DNA of 53,039 nucleotides from Oscillochloris sp. ZM17-4 (lineage in GTDB: Bacteria > Chloroflexota > Chloroflexia > Chloroflexales > Chloroflexaceae). Shown here one piece after another: positions 51,321 through 53,039 of the stretch. The position numbers were made by a program, and so were the translations under genes. Each line of letters opens with the position of its first letter. Position 1 is the stretch's first letter. Under the pieces are notes generated by a model. It saw only the letters and a list, made by a program, of their open reading frames with translations. It did not search any database and had not been told where the DNA came from. The stretch is from NCBI RefSeq assembly GCF_019599295.1, contig NZ_JAIEWN010000013.1, forward strand, positions 48,566 through 101,604, in the 5' to 3' direction.

Positions 51321-52009
51321 GAGCGCGCTTTGTGCGCCCCCTTTTTGAGCGCACCCAGGCTCGTGGCAATCGCGCCAAGTGCGTCATCGACGGCGGGACT
51401 GGCGTACTGGAAGGGCTGCAGCGCGTCGAGATTGAGCGCCGTCTGCGCCGCCAAGGCGTAGTCGTCGAGGATCGCAATCTGGGTCGCGGTGCGCTGGTCA
51501 TCGGTATCGGTCGGGTCAAGTGTCGTCGTGTGTGCCCCCAACTGCCGACGCACCATCCGGATATCTTGTTGCAGCGCTTTGCGGATCTGCTTGCGCACCT
51601 TCCGGTCGACATCGAACATCAGCCGGCTCGCCTCGCGCAGATAGTGGAACTGACCGACTTGGTGCGGAATATCCGGCCAGAGCGCCGCAATGGCCTGCAG
51701 CAGCGACTCTTGCGCGTCGCTCACCGCACCGACCACCGGCACCCCGAGGTCGCGGATCGGCTGCAGGAGCGCCGTGATCGTTGGGGTATCGCTGATGCGG
51801 ACGCTCTCAGCCGCGAGGAGGCGTCCCGTCACCACATCCCGCACGAGGTAGATGGTTTCACTGCCCTTATCGGGCTGAATGCCATGGCTCACGGCGGCCC
51901 GGCAGCTCCCACAGACCTTGTCCGCTGCCGAACAGCAGACCATTCGTGACATCCTCAATGATGTATCGCATCCTGGCCCAGGATGCCGCCACCCGTGAGC
52001 GTCGGGCAC
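51317..52009 (-). pseudogene. Transposase, first reading frame, 5' truncated
   Basis: Homologous sequence begins at about 51890 (GIQPDKGSETIYLVRDVVTG) and continues RLLAAESVRI … VPVVGAVSDAQESLLQAIAA … WPDIPHQVGQFHYLREASRL, the central DDE segment with Asp in SDAQ and the Q-x-HQ-x-GQFH block. The preceding 40 codons are antisense to another transposase, so the N-terminal HTH and the first catalytic Asp are gone. The frame ends TGA at 51317, just after the slippery run AAAAAGGGGG (51337-51346). Confidence 0.7.
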
Positions 52010-52830
52010 AGCGCCGGCGGCCGACCTACACGCCGCCCGAGCTGCTGGCCACCGGCCCGCGCCAGGTCTGGAGTTGGGATATCACCAAGCTGCGTGGGCC
52101 GACGCCGGGCATCTGGTACAACCTGTATGTGGTGCTCGACATTTTCAGCCGCAAGATCGTCGGCTGGCTGATCGCCGAACGTGAGGATGCCGCGTTGGCC
52201 GAAGTGATGATCGCCCAAAGCTACACCCGCGAAGGCGTGCAGCCCGACCAGTTGACGTTGCACGCTGACCGGGGGGCACCGATGACGTCCAAAACCATCG
52301 CCGAGTTGCTGATCGACCTCGGTGTCGCCCAATCGCATAGCCGACCGACCATCTCGGACGATAATCCCTACTCGGAGGCACAGTTCAAGACCATGAAGTA
52401 TGGCCCGAGCTATCCCGAACGCTTTGTGGATATCGACGGCTCACGCGTCTGGATGCGCGGGTTTGCCGGCTGGTATAACACCGAACACATGCATAGCGGG
52501 ATCGCCTTCCTGCCCCCCGAGGTCGTGCATAGCGGTCGAGGGCCGGAGGTAATTGCCGCGCGGCAGGCGGTGCTCGATGGTGCCTACGTGGCGCATCCTG
52601 AGCGGTTCCCGCGTGGCCGACCGCGTGCGCCACAGCTCCCCACCCAGGTGGGCATCAATCTGCCGAAGCCGTCCCCTGCGGACTCCACGCCAACCATAAC
52701 GGGATCCCTGCCGATCGTATCCCCGGCGTCAAGGGTCTCAGCCGCGCAGCGGCCCCTTGACGCCGGGGATACGATCGGCAAGCCTGACCCGGAGGTGGTG
52801 GCGGTGGAGGTCCGACTCACACCACATTAG
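51946..52830 (+). pseudogene. IS3-family transposase (integrase core), 5' truncated
   Basis: Begins abruptly at about 51946 with RILAQDAATRERRAQRRR. The rve/DDE core is present: first Asp in VWSWDITKLRGP, second in LTLHADRGAPM, and Glu in DDNPYSEAQFKTMKY. The N-terminal HTH_21 region and OrfA are missing. After about 52660 the frame carries an unrelated tail that includes a long hairpin (52709-52780) before the stop at 52830. Head-to-head contact with the other truncated transposase at about 51900-51946 marks a recombination joint. Confidence 0.8.
52709..52780. repeat. Perfect 27-bp-arm hairpin in the tail of the IS3 ORF
   Basis: 52709-52735 (TGCCGATCGTATCCCCGGCG continuing to CAAGGG, then T) and 52754-52780 are reverse complements apart from the innermost base. 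The loop contains a second small hairpin, GCCGC-GCA-GCGGC. Such a long stem inside a reading-frame tail suggests a terminator-like or mobile palindrome inserted after the transposase domain. Confidence 0.75.
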
Positions 52831-53039
52831 GCCCATGTTCCTGTCCAAAAGTGCTTGACACATTCCGAAGCCGCCCTCGGCAACCTGTGCATGGATGCTG
52901 TAGCTATCGAGAGCGATGGGGGGCGCTGGTGCATGCGCGTCGTTGATGCGGGCTGGCGACTTTGGTCGCCAGTATAGCACACGTCAGGGCGCTGGCGGGG
53001 TGGCGGGGCAGGGCTGTTGCAACATCGCACGTCACGGGT
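52831..53039. other. Window end, no gene recognised
   Basis: Contains a short hairpin CTGGCGAC-TTTG-GTCGCCAG (52953-52972) followed by TATAGCAC, and a promoter-like TTGACA at 52855-52860. No ORF with a start signal or known product. Confidence 0.4.

Overview
The window is high-GC bacterial DNA of the kind found in Chloroflexota. That placement is an inference from gene content: XisH/XisI, a Uma2-type nuclease, KAP and AAA-FGE proteins, a CrtY-type lycopene cyclase and many eroded transposons. It is not proven by a marker gene. No rRNA or tRNA gene was recognised. Several genes carry single-base frameshifts (near 6364, 22014 and 32316), so some breaks may be assembly errors.

Layout. 1-7.2 kb holds ordinary metabolism: a glycolipid synthase operon on the minus strand (1-1903), a remnant of a universal stress protein, a conserved hypothetical, an acyl-CoA ligase, an amino-acid racemase and a DJ-1/PfpI protein. 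7.5-17 kb is a metal/redox envelope cluster: multicopper oxidase, a copper-type P-ATPase lacking its N-terminus, a MarR regulator, a ferric-reductase-like protein, an OmpR-type two-component system, a SHOCT protein, a cytochrome c and a PepSY protein. Three promoters in this cluster share one exact geometry (CTTGA-N6-CTTGA-N18-CTTGA-N11-TAyACT) and a fourth has a related CTTCA form, which suggests a local regulon of the response regulator.

17-38.6 kb looks like a defence and accessory island: an SNF2-type helicase with a zinc-ribbon coiled-coil partner, a SEC-C protein, a Uma2-nucleotidyltransferase fusion, a KAP NTPase, an AAA ATPase fused to an FGE-sulfatase domain, and a complete type I restriction-modification system (YgjP-like peptidase, HsdR, HsdS, GxxExxY, HsdM). 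XisH/XisI and a decayed DUF433/PIN-like toxin pair sit between hsdR and hsdS. A tyrosine recombinase closes the island.

39-46.8 kb holds a lycopene cyclase and several intact small genes mixed with truncated ones (DUF2127, GNAT, VOC, DHFR-like) and a group II intron remnant. 46.8-48.2 kb carries truncated transposases. 48.2-50.4 kb is the most unusual part: four attC-like imperfect hairpins with GCCCAAC/GTTGGGC-type ends separate three cassettes. These hold an AT-rich nucleotidyltransferase gene, a RelE-like/antitoxin pair, and an ORF-less repeat cassette. No IntI-like integrase is visible, so this would be an attC cluster lacking an integrase (CALIN). The window ends with a 61-bp tandem repeat array and two further broken transposases, one with a probable programmed -1 frameshift site.
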